Below are positions 25,621-39,112 of a DNA stretch of 64,000 bases, one piece after another. The DNA is taken from NCBI GenBank assembly GCA_026874595.1, contig CM049315.1:40440164-40504163 (forward strand), written 5' to 3'. The position numbers and the translations under genes are program-made. Every line of letters begins with the position of its first letter. The first letter of the stretch is position 1. The stretch is from Sipunculus nudus (lineage: Eukaryota; Annelida; Sipuncula; Golfingiida; Sipunculidae). The notes beneath the pieces are model-generated. The model saw only the letters and a program-made list of their open reading frames with translations. It did no database searches and was not told where the DNA came from.

Positions 25621-28600
25621 AAGTTATTTGGTGTTAAGTAATATACGTCAGTATTTTGTGATTTTAAGAGGTAAGGGAATTATATTCATTTATATTGCAA
25701 TTCATATAGTGAGAACGGTTGGAAATATACTAGTATGCTTAATATTTAAACTTGAGGCATATCGTGTTAATGCATGGCTTACAGTCTATTCAGAGGCAAC
25801 AAAAGGCCCTAAATCTAAATCTGCTGTATGCCTAGCTGGCAAATGGACCAAAATGCTTCATAATTGTTGGTTTCTTTAACAACCTTGGTTTTATCTCCAG
25901 TAATTCAGGTTTCAGGGCAATAGTTTGGCAGATACCAATTCATTTTAAAGGGAAGAGGCTGTTTTTCGTGTTAATTCAACATACTTTATATGTGATTAGG
26001 CCCCATTAAGAACTTTCTTCTAATAGTTGCATACTTATGAATAGTACATTATAACACCATACCATCTACATCTGCAAGTTACAGGCCGGGAATCAACAAG
26101 AGAACAATTCCCTATAAAAATCCTCATAATGTACAATGCTCCTAGATTTATTTTTATATGTTGATCCAAATCCAACAATTATCTTTTGAAGTTTTTTTTT
26201 ATTTTTTTTATTATTATAATGTGCATATTTTGCATACATTTGTATAACTTAACAGGAAATAGCCGATCAATTATAATCAGGTTGAACGTAACTTTTGTAA
26301 ATTATTGAAAGAAAAAGTTGCTTGCAAATGTCTTTCCTTTTCCCTTCTAAGGTAAGTCTAATTGCATATAATATGTAAAACGTTATGCACCCATAAGGGA
26401 TAGGGAAATTATTGGAATTTAATAACATTTCTAGTAAACATGGTAAGCCGCACTGACTTTCAATCATTCTGGGCTTTCGCAACGGCTTTTAGGTTTTTGT
26501 CCTTCCATGAGGCTATCCTTCTGGCCATTAGCACGTACGGCACCAATCGTAACCATACTATATTATATACCATAAATAATAGGTAATGGAGGATTATTAA
26601 TCCAAATCTAGTGAATGTCCTGCACAAAAATGGCCAAAGATGCCTCAAGATTGATAGAAACAAGGTGAATAATGCAATAATTCTGATATATTAAGGAATG
26701 ACCATATACATGATATGTTGGAATAATTGCCAATATACAGTAAATGGAAACGAATTTCTCCAAGGTATAGTCCTATAACATCTTGTATTAGGCCAAAAAA
26801 ATACGCCTGCATCAATTTTAAACCCCCGCATCAAAAATTTTTATTTTGATTTTTAATAGAAACTTACCAATTATGAGCTGCAGCCGCTCGGACATTTCCT
26901 TCAAGAAGATAAAATCATACATTTCCTTTGTTATGTAGTGCTTTTACTTGTTTAGGAAAATAAATCTGTTATTATCATGCTTTTCCCTTATCATTTGACA
27001 TTTTTATCGAAACATACCTAAAAATTATATATAAAAAACCCGCCCGCCTGCATTGATTTCTGAAAAAAAGTGCCTGAGAACCATACCTTTTTTTTATTTT
27101 GGCCTTACACATCATATTCTATATGCAAATATATGCAGATTTTTCAGAGAAACCAAATTTTTTTTTTTACAAAAAATTACATTTAAAATCCTCCATCCTT
27201 TGCGATACCACTTCTTCAGCAAACAATTTTCATTTGGTGAAGGGATATATAAAGAGTATAACAAATTAATAATTGTACTTAACCTGCCTATCATATGTTT
27301 ACATATTAGTGAATGTTCATGAATGTTTATATTAATACCAGTATATGCTTTTATATACGTCTTGGAAATATGGGACTAGTGTATGCAAACACAGTAGTGC
27401 GAGCATCAAACAATGGAAACCTACACTTGGTCCACATTCCAAATTGAGATTTTTAGTTATTAAAGATGACTATCATTGAAAAGTTGCATTGTCACTTAAC
27501 TTTAAATCGTGATTGTTACAGATGTTTGAAACGATGACAAACAATAGCAACAATAAAGAAATTTATAAACATCATCATCATCATCATATTGATAAGTTAA
27601 AAGATAACTTTAAAGAAAAATTCAAATAGTACCATATACCAGCCATATAAGTGATTAAGCTCTTACATCATTATATAAATGTGTAATGCAGTCCATAACC
27701 TAATTCCAAGATAAGTCATGACATTCATTCTATGCTTAACCGCATTAATGTTTTGCTTTTTAGCAAGTTTTGCCCGCTTTAAACTTTTCTTGCTTCAAAC
27801 CATGTACGCCTACGGTTTTAAGGAAAATTAGAAATCGAGAATTGGATCTGAAGTTTTAAAAAGATTTTAGGAAGACTATTTATAAGTATAAATTATTATC
27901 AATTTTGCACTTAGGATTCTGTTAATTATATATTTAAAATTTGGTAATTTATCGTGTGGTGCACCGTGTGATTAAAAGTAGAAATTGTCAAAATGCTACA
28001 TTGAAAAAGCATATTTTACGGTTTATTTTTTCAAAATTGTCCAAACCGGCTACACTCGCAGAATGCATATATATATTGTTACAGGTGCTCTTTTTATTGT
28101 GTGACACGGGCGTAACTCGTGTTGTTGTTGCATTTTATGTTTAATCCGTACTGGTTGAACTCTCGTTGTCGTGCTGGCTAGGGGCTTTTACGCCTGGTCG
28201 TGGGTCACTTGTACACCATGGTGTGTGGAGACACGCAACGATGTTTTTCTAGATGATTCCTGTGACGCGAGCTTACCGTGTATAATGTTTTATTCTTCGA
28301 ATGTTCTAAAGGGGCTGTGTTTTAGAGCCGGGAGCAGAGAGCAGAGAAGATTTCCAGTGGACGCAGAAGCGTGTCTCAGTTTCTGGGACCTTATCCGACG
28401 TGTGCGGATTTCTCCTGGATTTTGTGCATTTGGAATTTAGTTTACATTTTGGATTGTTACAAGAGCTTTACACTGGACTGTCATTCTCCGAGAGTATACA
28501 TTTAAAGAACTTTTCGTTGTTTCGTTGTCCCCCCCCCCCAAAAAAAAATGCCCGTTCCACTTTTGAAAACGCTCCAAAGCCTATGTGTAAGAGACACATA

Positions 28601-30957
28601 TTTAAAAAAAAACTTTGATGCTTTGATATTTTGAAGGTTCTCTATACCCTGCATCGAAAACTACACAGCATCTTGATTGCATCGCCTCATTACTCCGTAC
28701 ACATGTAGTAGGTCATGGTATAACTGAAGCTGAGTCTGCAGCTTCACGTGCATGCGTTCTATAAGTGTACAACAGCTGCTGTACCCATACATAGGCTTCA
28801 TCGTATTGCAGGGGCGAGTGTCGCAAATACATGTGTGAAGAAGAAGGTTTTAGAAACCACAGTCGTATTAAATGCATTTTGAGTATTCAGTTTCGGGACC
28901 CAATAAATTTAGGTTATCTATGGTGTATGGAGATGCCGACCAATTCCTGTTTCGGGTTAAAGTCAAACCTCTATTTAATGTGGGCACCCTTTGGACTGGG
29001 CCAAACTGCCAACTTTATATAGCTGCCACTATATGAAGTGAATACCCTCCGCATTCAGTGCTGCCACCTACTTTGAAATATTACTATAGATGCTCCTGTT
29101 TTAAAAGTACTTCATTAACGCAATGCATGTACTTTCTCCCTGTTTTAAACAAAATGGTTAATAAACTTATAATTGTCGTTTAAAACTAATATTTTGATTA
29201 GTAATTAACCCAATGAATCCTTAAATATGCCATACTGTTCTATAGACATTCTCTAAGACAAGCCAGTCTCAGAATCTTTGAACAGGTAAACTTTTAGTGC
29301 TATGCCAAACCTTTATGTTTCAGAATGGGGTTCGCATTTTATAAGTGGACAGTAACATCAATATGACAGAATGCATGCCAGTGACAAGTGTTCTGTGTTA
29401 ACCTTAAGTGCAACTGCTAGGTAAACATTGCACTGGGCCACATGGACCTCACCCTATTATCTTATCTCAGAGTAACAAGTAATTGGATGAATGAGCAGGG
29501 CGGCAACACATGGTATTAACTATAGATATTCTTTGCTTCGCTGACATAATCCAGTCTAGTGACTGTCAGACCAAAGCGTTCCTATCAGTCCTGGACCAGT
29601 ATGAGTGGCTACAGAGTGGTGCATTCACTGCTGGCTATAAACCATCACAGGAACAGCCAGTCTGGGCTGAGGTTTGACCGGAACATACAAAGGCACATTA
29701 GTAATTTAATTAGTATGCATGTATCCCATGCCTAGCCTTGACTCAAGAAAGCTATAATCATGATATGCAATTAGACAGTAATATACCTCTGATCATGTTA
29801 AGCTGTTTGATCATTAATAGTTCAAATATAAATATTTAATAATTAATAGTTATTCTGATTGCTAATAATTAAAAAATTCACAATAAACGAAGCTCCAAGA
29901 GTTTAAAAAAGAATATACTTCAAATGGAAATGAACTGCCCACATTAGCTTAGGAAAAGTGCCTACTTTACAAAATATAGAGGTGCCCACATTCGGTTAAC
30001 CTAATAATGAGAAAGACAAATGAGACTGCCCAAAAATACCCATTTTATAAAGCTGCCAACGATTTATTGGTGACTACTAAAAAAGGCTCGACTGTATCAA
30101 AGTTGGTGTCGAGTAAATCCTTGGCCGTACCAATGTGTTGATATGTCTGTCCGTTCGTCCGCGGTCGTCCGTTTCGTCTGCTTTCTTGCTCTTTTTTTCT
30201 TTAAATGGTGCATTCAACCCTGCAATGCGGTTAATAGCACACCCATTACCCGCGGTAGACACAGGCCAAGGGTGACACCAGGATACAACATAACAACAAG
30301 CGGCGATAAGCGGGTGCTACAGCCTTATCACACAGTCCAACACCGAAATGAAAATCTTCAGATGCAACAACTTAGATTTAGAATGCAAAATAAAAAAAAA
30401 TGAGGCGGTTATTTTCACCGAAATCATCGAAATAAATGTGGATGAAAGAAATATTGGAAAACGGACATAATGTTGAAGTTATCGTTCGATTAACAGGAAT
30501 GAATCAAAACGTTTCTCCAAAACATGTTAACTAATTCTGGTATAGGTAGAAACAAGCCAATTATTTAAATGTATTTAAAAATTACATGATTATCCCTGTT
30601 TAGTCGAAGGGATTTATTTGTATTGTTCTTCATGAACTGCGGCCCTTTGCTCCTCTCTTAAAACTGTGCAACAGCTGGTGATAGCTTGTAGTAAATCGTA
30701 TTTAATTGTAAGACGTTTAAAATATTTTCCTCTGCAAAAATTGCACGGCAGCTACATTGCCTGTGTAAAAATCTGGTTATAATTCTTGTTTGGTTAATTG
30801 GAAGGGATGCATGGTTCAAGTTTCTTCTCGTTTCGTCTCGATTATCATCAAACCCGATTCAAATTAACCCCGTATTAAGCATATGATGCATGACTCGGTA
30901 GACTAAAATCATATTAACTAAGTTTTCCTTTTCAGGTTCTACAATAAATAAGACATA
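25620..30957. other. Host intergenic DNA upstream of P2X gene 1
   Basis: AT-rich with homopolymer runs and a short (CAT)n (about 27570-27588). A more GC-rich patch at 28080-28540 has no long frame. A polypyrimidine tract and AG at about 30920-30934 look like the acceptor before P2X exon 1, so a noncoding first exon may lie in this interval. No protein gene seen. Confidence 0.45.
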
Positions 30958-33900
30958 ATGTGTTGTTGCCAAGGGTTCTTCTGCCGCAAGCCATGCTCCC
31001 ACTCCTTGAATAGAGAAGTCAGCTTTTACCTCGGACGCGGTTGTGGGGTCATACAAGTGCTGCTCATTATGTTAGTGTTGGGCGGATTCCTGTAGGTATA
31101 TCTAGCTGCCATACTTCTGCTCATGTTTACCATATAATACATTAAATTCCTATACGTTTAGTTGAATACGTGGTCGTTTCTGAGATATGCTGTCGTGGAT
31201 GCCGAAATCTCCGGTTTCCTCCACGTCTAGACACTACTGAACGTACCACTTGATCTATGAAGAGTTCCTTGATTGGTTGTAATAACTATTTGTACAATCC
31301 ATGTAAAATAAATAAATTTAAAGTATATAAAATACGAGTTGGGATTTTAAAATAAATAAAGTTAAAGTTATATAATATACGAGCTGAAGCCATTTCTGCC
31401 AAATACGTATAGTGATCGATCAGTTATAATAGGTAACACAGTTTGGCATGAAAATAAATGGAAGAAAAATCAATCAAAGTGTGGTGTAAGTATGTGAAAT
31501 ATTGATGACTCATATCCAGATTGTATCACAGGTAAATGAAATAACTTAATGGAAATACTATATCGAATCAGGTTTGGTTGTGAATATCTCGGGTAATATT
31601 GTTGTCACATAATCTTTTTTTTTCAATGTACGGCTCCTTTCTGACATGTGGCACCTTCTGAAGGGCGCTGCCTATAATTCATGTGGCCTTGCTTTCCCAC
31701 CGAAATATTTATTCTCCGATGTATCCCTGGAATCTATTATTCACAATGATGTGCCAAGTTGACATATTTCTCTAACCTATAGACATATCAGCCAAAAATA
31801 TCATATCTGCTAACAATATGTTCTTAAAATGTTCTGTAAAGTGTCTGTTTCTACGCCACTCTCAGTTATTATTATCTTTGTGAACAGAATAAAACACTAA
31901 CGAAAGATTTTTTTTTTTTAATTTTTAATCAATCAATATGTGTATATTGATTGATTAGTAATGGATAAGTAAGCGAGATTGAATTTTTTATATTCATAAT
32001 AAATGTGTGTTTTAACATAAACTTAATTTTTACGTTTAATACGCCTGTCTATGACCGGACGTATTATGGTGTACCAAAGGCCCGTCCGTCTGTCCGTATA
32101 TTAAAATATAGTGTTATAAAACCCACAATAACTACTACCAAATAAACTATCTAACCCGAGTTCTATTAAAGGCAAAATCACGCATATATGTTTATAAGGT
32201 CTAAAGTCACCAGCAGATACAGGGTGATTACGTGATACATGTAACCGATAACGATTATGATTAATAAAAAGTAAATGTTTACAATTACAATTATGATTTC
32301 GAAAAAAAGTTCACGTAATCAATTGCGATAACGATTTTATTATGATTACTTAAAAAAGTAATGATGATTACAGTCACGATTGCAAACTTTGATGTTTTCA
32401 ATAGGCAAAACAAGAATTGCGTACTCTAACCCTTTTTAAATGCATCAAAGAAAACTTTTGCAAAACTTGGTAAGGGTAGTTAGTATCATCAAGATATGAG
32501 ACAGATGAAGCAGTTTCAATGAAAACTAAAAATGATTTACAACACATCAAATGCTTGTTGCACTTTATAAAGATATGAAGTCTCTCCAATTGTGCATTTG
32601 TGAGGCAACAGCGCTCAGGGCGGAAAACTTTGCCGGCTACACAGAAATATCATTACACGGGAGCCATTGTAACTGGATCAGTGTAGAGGTTGAACTGCAT
32701 ATAACAGAATTGAACTAGTTAAATCTAAATTCTCTGATTTTAAGACAGATTCGTGTTTGTAGTCACCAATGCACATTATGTTGTACAAGTGTACCTGGCC
32801 ATAATATTGAATGTATAGACCCTTCAGCACTATAGGCCTATACATGTGACCAGCCTCACATAACACATAACATGGCCCAGAGAAGAGCACTTGCATGGTT
32901 ACCTATGACCTAATAACAGCCACAGTATTGGCTGCATCTGTCTTTGTCACCAGCTGGATATAGTTTTTACATAACCCACCAAGTCTGTGGCGTTCGCCTC
33001 ATGGACGTGCCAAAGAGCAAAGAATGGTTTAGAGCACTGCATAGGCAAATGGAATGCTACAAAGAAGTTAATGTTCTTTTGATATCTATCTCTGTGTGCA
33101 ACCCCTTGATCAAGGGCTTATCATTACTAAACGAGATTATCCTAACCACAGACACGGTCTGTGGTCAGGATAAAGTGTGAATTGTTGGAGGCCAAAAGTT
33201 TCCTCCAGTCAATAGTTTAGCTCTGAGTATACATACTTGATAGAACTGGAAACCCTTTATACTTTTGTTTTGTTTTATATTTCAGTATAGATGCATGTTA
33301 ATGGAAGACGTAGGGCCGTGCCTGTTTATTTTACCCATGTTAAAACTGATCGTGTAAAGTATTTGTTGTTAAATTGTTACGGAACCTAATAGCAACAGAT
33401 CACGTAGTCGTGACAAGCATAAGCCTTGTTACGGAGATAAATAAAAAGGAGATTCTGTAACTCTAGGAAGCGTGAAATGTCTAGGGGAATGAATAAAGAA
33501 GTTAGTGTTTTTTTTAACAAATAATTATAATTTATTCTTAAAACAACCCTAACATTACAATACACTAAATCAATACAATTACACAGTAAAACAACAGTAC
33601 AACAGCACATCAATACAATTACATAGTATAATAAATAACGTGTACAGTACCAGGATACCACCACTACCACAGCTAAACAGGTGCTTTAAAGCATATAATC
33701 CAGATGAACAGTTCGCATAAATCTTCTCAGAGAATAATAGTCAAATTCAATCACAAAATCAATTTGTTGTAATCCAAAAGTAAAGTTATGGTAGTGATCC
33801 CTAAGGCAAACTGAAGACTATATAAAGTCCGTTACAAATTTCGAAGAAGATCTTTAACTACTGCGATTATCGGAAAGGTCCACAAACTGACTCATAATCT

Positions 33901-36900
33901 TTCGTGTACGCTGGAATACTTCTCTCTCCTCTCCCGGCTCTAAAACATAGCCTCTATTTATAGCTTTTCGTCCGAAAATTCTAGAAACTTCTATTTCATG
34001 AACAATCCAAGAACCAAACAATATATAATACACACGCACAAAAAAAATTACAAGACACGCGCTCATAGAGCGCGACCAGCCCAGAAAGTTCCAGATTAGC
34101 ATGAGTGCTGTGTTTCTACACGTCAGACCCTACACGTGGGCCGGACCAACTCGTCCAGGCGATGCTGCCGTAGCAACGAGCTATGCGTGCCACACGAACC
34201 AAATGTCAACAACACATGGAAGACCCCTGCGCAGAATAAAACAGACATCTGTAACACCCCTCCCTGTTGTAAGAAAAAAGACAATTTTCCCCCCAAAAAA
34301 TTAGCTTTTCTGGATTCAGTCTAAAAGGATGCTGCTTGACTGTGCTTTCCTCGTCATCATCGACGTCATGGTACAATATCTTAGTTCGCCTTGGAATGTC
34401 ACTAACCAAATGTTCATAATTCCGCAGCAGGTTTCTTGAGGTCTTGTTGTTGTTGTGCGGTAAGGTGTGACAGTTTGGCATCCAGGTTGTTTAGCACGTC
34501 GGAGTTTTTTAGTGGTACTTTTCCACACTGCACATATACTTCACACACTCATTATCTACTTTAATTGGGTCACGGTCAGTTTTTACACAATTAACAGCAG
34601 TAACATTATGTACAACATCTGATGTGCTATTTCTGCCATAATATAGTTTCAACATGTTAACATGGCACAGTTGTTTTTTTCTTCCGTCTATCTGGTGTCA
34701 ACAGTATATAATTTAAATCACTGACTTTCTTGTCAACAATGTAAGGACCAAAATACCTAGCTTGCAGGGGTCTGCCGAGGATTGGTAGTAAGGCAAGACC
34801 TTTTCACCAGGCTAAAAACGTCCTACTTACAGTGTGCTTGTCATACTTTGTTTTCATTTTACTTTTAGATTAGACTTTGCAATCTCACAAGCATTGTGTA
34901 TTTTAGCGCGAAAGTCTGAGACATACTCAGACTCAGAGAATCAGGATTTTCACACAAGAGCTTTTCTTTAAGCAGTTTTAATGGACCGCGAACTGACTGT
35001 CCAAAAACTAGTTCAAAGGGACTGAAACCCAAGGACTCCTGAAATGATTTTCTAACACCAAACAGCCAAAGATGGATTCCTTCATCCAAGTCTTTCTGTG
35101 TGTCATAACAATAAGTCCTAATCATGTTTTTTTAATGTCTGGTTAAAACATCTGTCCTGAGGTTAGGCCAATAGAAGTGAGTACTAACTGATAAGCTGTA
35201 TTTATACCTTATATAAATGGCCAGATAGAGGAGCCTCATTTGCCATGCCTAGAATTTCATTGCGGTAAGTTGTGGGCACTAATATTTGATGTTTGATGGC
35301 CCATTCATCATCAGCGCATATATCAGGTGGTCGCCATTTACTCATAAGTACTCCACTCTTAACAAAGAAACAAACTGGGTTCTGTTCATCTTTAGCCACT
35401 GCCTTGGCAAACAAACATGAAATATCAGGGTCCTTATGCTGTACTGCGATAAGTTCTGACCAGTACGGGCGACTCGTTAGATGAGTCACTAGTGACTCCC
35501 ACAGTGTTATTTTCTGGACCATTATCCTCATGTGTGTTTTTCTTGTCCATAGATCTAGTTACACCACATGAAGGATACAAACCAGGAATTCCTGACTTTC
35601 ATGATCAATGTCCTGATCAAGTGACGGCTTTTCTGTCACTATTGGTACAGGCTGTTATTTTTCACCTGCAACATCAATGCCTATAGTAGCAACTGAAGTC
35701 ACTTAAAAGGTAAAGTAGTTCTTATGCCCATAGTAATATTCCCAGAAATGATATCTGACTTTAAATGTACACTGTGAAGCGGGACTGAAGCGTGCTTGTC
35801 TGAAAACACTAGTAAAGGACACTTTGTGTGTTAATGAGATAACTTACTAGCAAGATAATGAATTTTTATGAAACTCAACAAAAATATTAATCAATACAAT
35901 ATCTCAATAACGTTTGATTCGTTGAAAAAAAACTTTTATGAGCTCAGAGGTCATCAAACTTGAACCAAAACTCTGATGGATTAACCTGAAACTCATAAGA
36001 ATTAACCAGTAGAGTTACTCACAAAAATTAAATTTTCGGTAAATTCACTCAAAATTAATGAGTGCACAGGTCACAAGATACAAGGCAGGCGTATTATGCA
36101 CCATTTTTTGTGCTCTGGTAATTAACTTGAGTAATAAAAGATACAATTTTACAATGATTAAATAACCACACAAAATTCAAGGATTTCTTGTTTTCTGTGA
36201 AGCTTCACTTTTTCATTTGTTAATTTTCTAGTCAACCGATATACTCATGATGATGTAAAGCCAATCTGAAATATGATGCTTTATGCGTTTACATACGTCA
36301 AAATGCCATTGAGAATTTTAATTTTGTTACAGCGCAATCATAATAACCTCAAGGCGTTGTCAAGCGGCTGATTATCCTGTGGGGGCAGTCGTTGTGAAGC
36401 TTGATGGAGTGGCACATACAAACTTCAGTGCCTTGTACAATGCGAGTCTACTCTCCTCAAACGCTGATTCCGTGGATAACATGGTGTTTGATTCGGCCGA
36501 CTATGTTATTCCACCTCAGGTAATGAAGTGAATTAATCCTTAGTACCATTTAACAACACGTTTCGCCTGTGTTCTGGTTACTCTTACCAAATTTCTTGTC
36601 GCAGACTTTATTTTGTGTTTCTTCGTTCTTTTTCTATTGTCATTCATACGACAAGTCTACAGCAGGGAACGCTTTGGTATAAGACCAGACATAGAACCTG
36701 CCATGAGTAAACTGCATAACCCTGAAAAAGACCTACTATAACATATTTTTTTGTTAAACATATTTTTTAATATGTCCAAATGCCAAATTGAATTTTGGAT
36801 TTACAATGGGCATAACAAATATAAAAATTCAGCACGGGAAATTCCTAAATATGTTTCTGCATAATTTTATTCTCAAATCGATGTAGATGTATACAATAGC

Positions 36901-37572
36901 ACCTTTCGATTTGATATCCGCCCGAAATTGTTCACGCCGTCTGATCTAGTTATGTACTGTATTTCTGGCAGTTGGTTTTGCATCTTTTATTTAAAAAGAT
37001 AGATCCATATGATAACAATTACCGATTTGACTTTTAGCCGACACTGTTCACGGAGCCTGCTATGTACCACGGAGAATCTGGGTTAATAATATCTCTTTCT
37101 GAAGAGACCCGCAAAACAGGGTTTCTTCTTGAATCATGACGTTCTAAATGTGCTTGCAAAATTAGTGTTAACTGGTTTTAGAATGTCACTTTACCTCGTA
37201 ACATACCAGTATTCCACAAATGTTGTAAACATGTACTTAAACATCTGCATGTCTGTTGTATCTGTTAGAAGTGTATCGAAGAAAAAAAACTTACCAAATT
37301 TACCAAATTCCAGAATTACTTTTCAGAAAAAAAAACATTCAATCTAGCTTCTTTAACTATAGACAGGCTATATAGCTGAAACCAGAAAGATTCATATGAG
37401 ATGCTAAATAGGATTGACGGTACACCAAGGGGAAAGCCTAAACGTTGAAGCATTCTCTGTTGGACCCTGCATACACACAATCAGTTTAAATATAATATAA
37501 GTTCAAATATCAGTTAGGGTTAGATCCATCTAAGATACGGTATAGATTATCGCCTGGTGTTTGGAATATTTA

Positions 37573-37632
<60 letters not shown>

Positions 37633-39064
37633 CACACATTCTTAAAACGGTTCACAAGTTGTTCGTTTTTTATATTCACCTGTTTATAATATGTGGGGTC
37701 CGCCAAAATAAACCAAACACACTCAATAAGGACATCTGGCGGTAAGTCGGACAAAGCAGAATTTTGCAACTGGCATTGTACAACTAATGACCTTATAATT
37801 TCTTTGCATATTCAACCACGGGTCTGCATGTATTTCAACATAGGCGCCTGTTTCGTAGTTTCTAACAGCTTGCAGATAACCAAACACGTTCGTTACAGAG
37901 GCATGCCATTTTGACAATCGTTCTTAACAGGAATTTCCTACAGTTCATCAAAATGTTCACTGAGTAAGCTTTAAATCACAAAAAAGAAAATCTACAGAAT
38001 ACGCCTGCGAATAGCCGATTGAAATCAATTTTTTGAGGCCCCAGAGGTTATCCTCAACCTGGGTAGGTAAAGTAAAAACTCCAATCATCAATGGTGGTGT
38101 TTAAACGTAATAATTATTGAAATTTAATTATTTATTAACATTTAATAATTCTTAAAATATCCTTAACTGAACCACTGTATTTTATCATGAAAACAAATAT
38201 TATTTTCAATGATTGTATATGCATAGTCACTCATTGAAAGGTTAAAAAATGTCCTTCTGAATTCTTAGTTTTGCTTCCTGCTTTTTTTTTAGGATAACGG
38301 TGCCTTTTTTGTGATGACGAACATGATCTACACACATAATCAATCCCAAGGAGTCTGTCCAGAGGTACATTATGTTATCGCCGGCAAATATGATTTTTTT
38401 CTCAATCTTAAGCTGACGCGAAATTGCATGTATTATTAGGGCGCTGAATGCTTTGATGAAACTAACAGTAATATCAACGAATGGATATAGGCTTTCCTAA
38501 GCATGCCTAAGGTACGCTAGGATGAATGCTCTGAGAAACGGGGGTGACATTGTGTCCGTGTGTTCACTCCATTCTGGACAAACGGGCAACGTGGGTTTTT
38601 GATATCAGGTGATGAGTTTCAAAAATGTAATTTTAAGATCAATCACGTTTTGGTACTTTGATGGGTAGTACATGAGCAAAAGTAAGGTATAGTGACCTCA
38701 GGTTTAACTGAATGTTTCTTGACTGAAAGCAGTCTAACCCTTTTCAACGGCTGTTTTGGTATCACGAAATACCTATGGTATGTAAACCCAACATACTAGC
38801 TTAGTTCATGAAATGTGTGATGGGAATTCTTGCGTCGTTAGCTTGCTTCAAATCCAGAATCATGCACACTATCATTAATAGAAAAAAAATACCAAGGTAA
38901 AAAGAAATATTTGAAAATTCAGTGTATTTCTTATTTTTTTAAGGATCCTGATGTTCCTGGAGCAATATGTGACGACAACAACACTTGCATCAAAGGCGAA
39001 CACATTAAACACGGTACCTGAAACAAATATTACTTGGCAAATGAAATGTACTAGAGGTAGTTAC

Positions 39065-39112
<48 letters not shown>

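Larger units (their letters stand above)
31092..36332. other. P2X copy 1, intron 1
   Basis: 5.2-kb intron bounded by GTAGGT and a TTTTGTTACAG acceptor. It holds the degraded Ty3/gypsy element (33375-35690). The rest is AT-rich without a coding frame I can support. Confidence 0.7.

Noticed and set aside
30859-31056. Minus-strand frame resembling the RNase H start of a gypsy element (YDPTT...GVGAW)
   Set aside because: The opposite strand encodes P2X exon 1 (N-terminus and TM1) with matching donor and phase, and the same is true of the inverted copy at 63730-63828. The frame is a shadow conserved with the exon.
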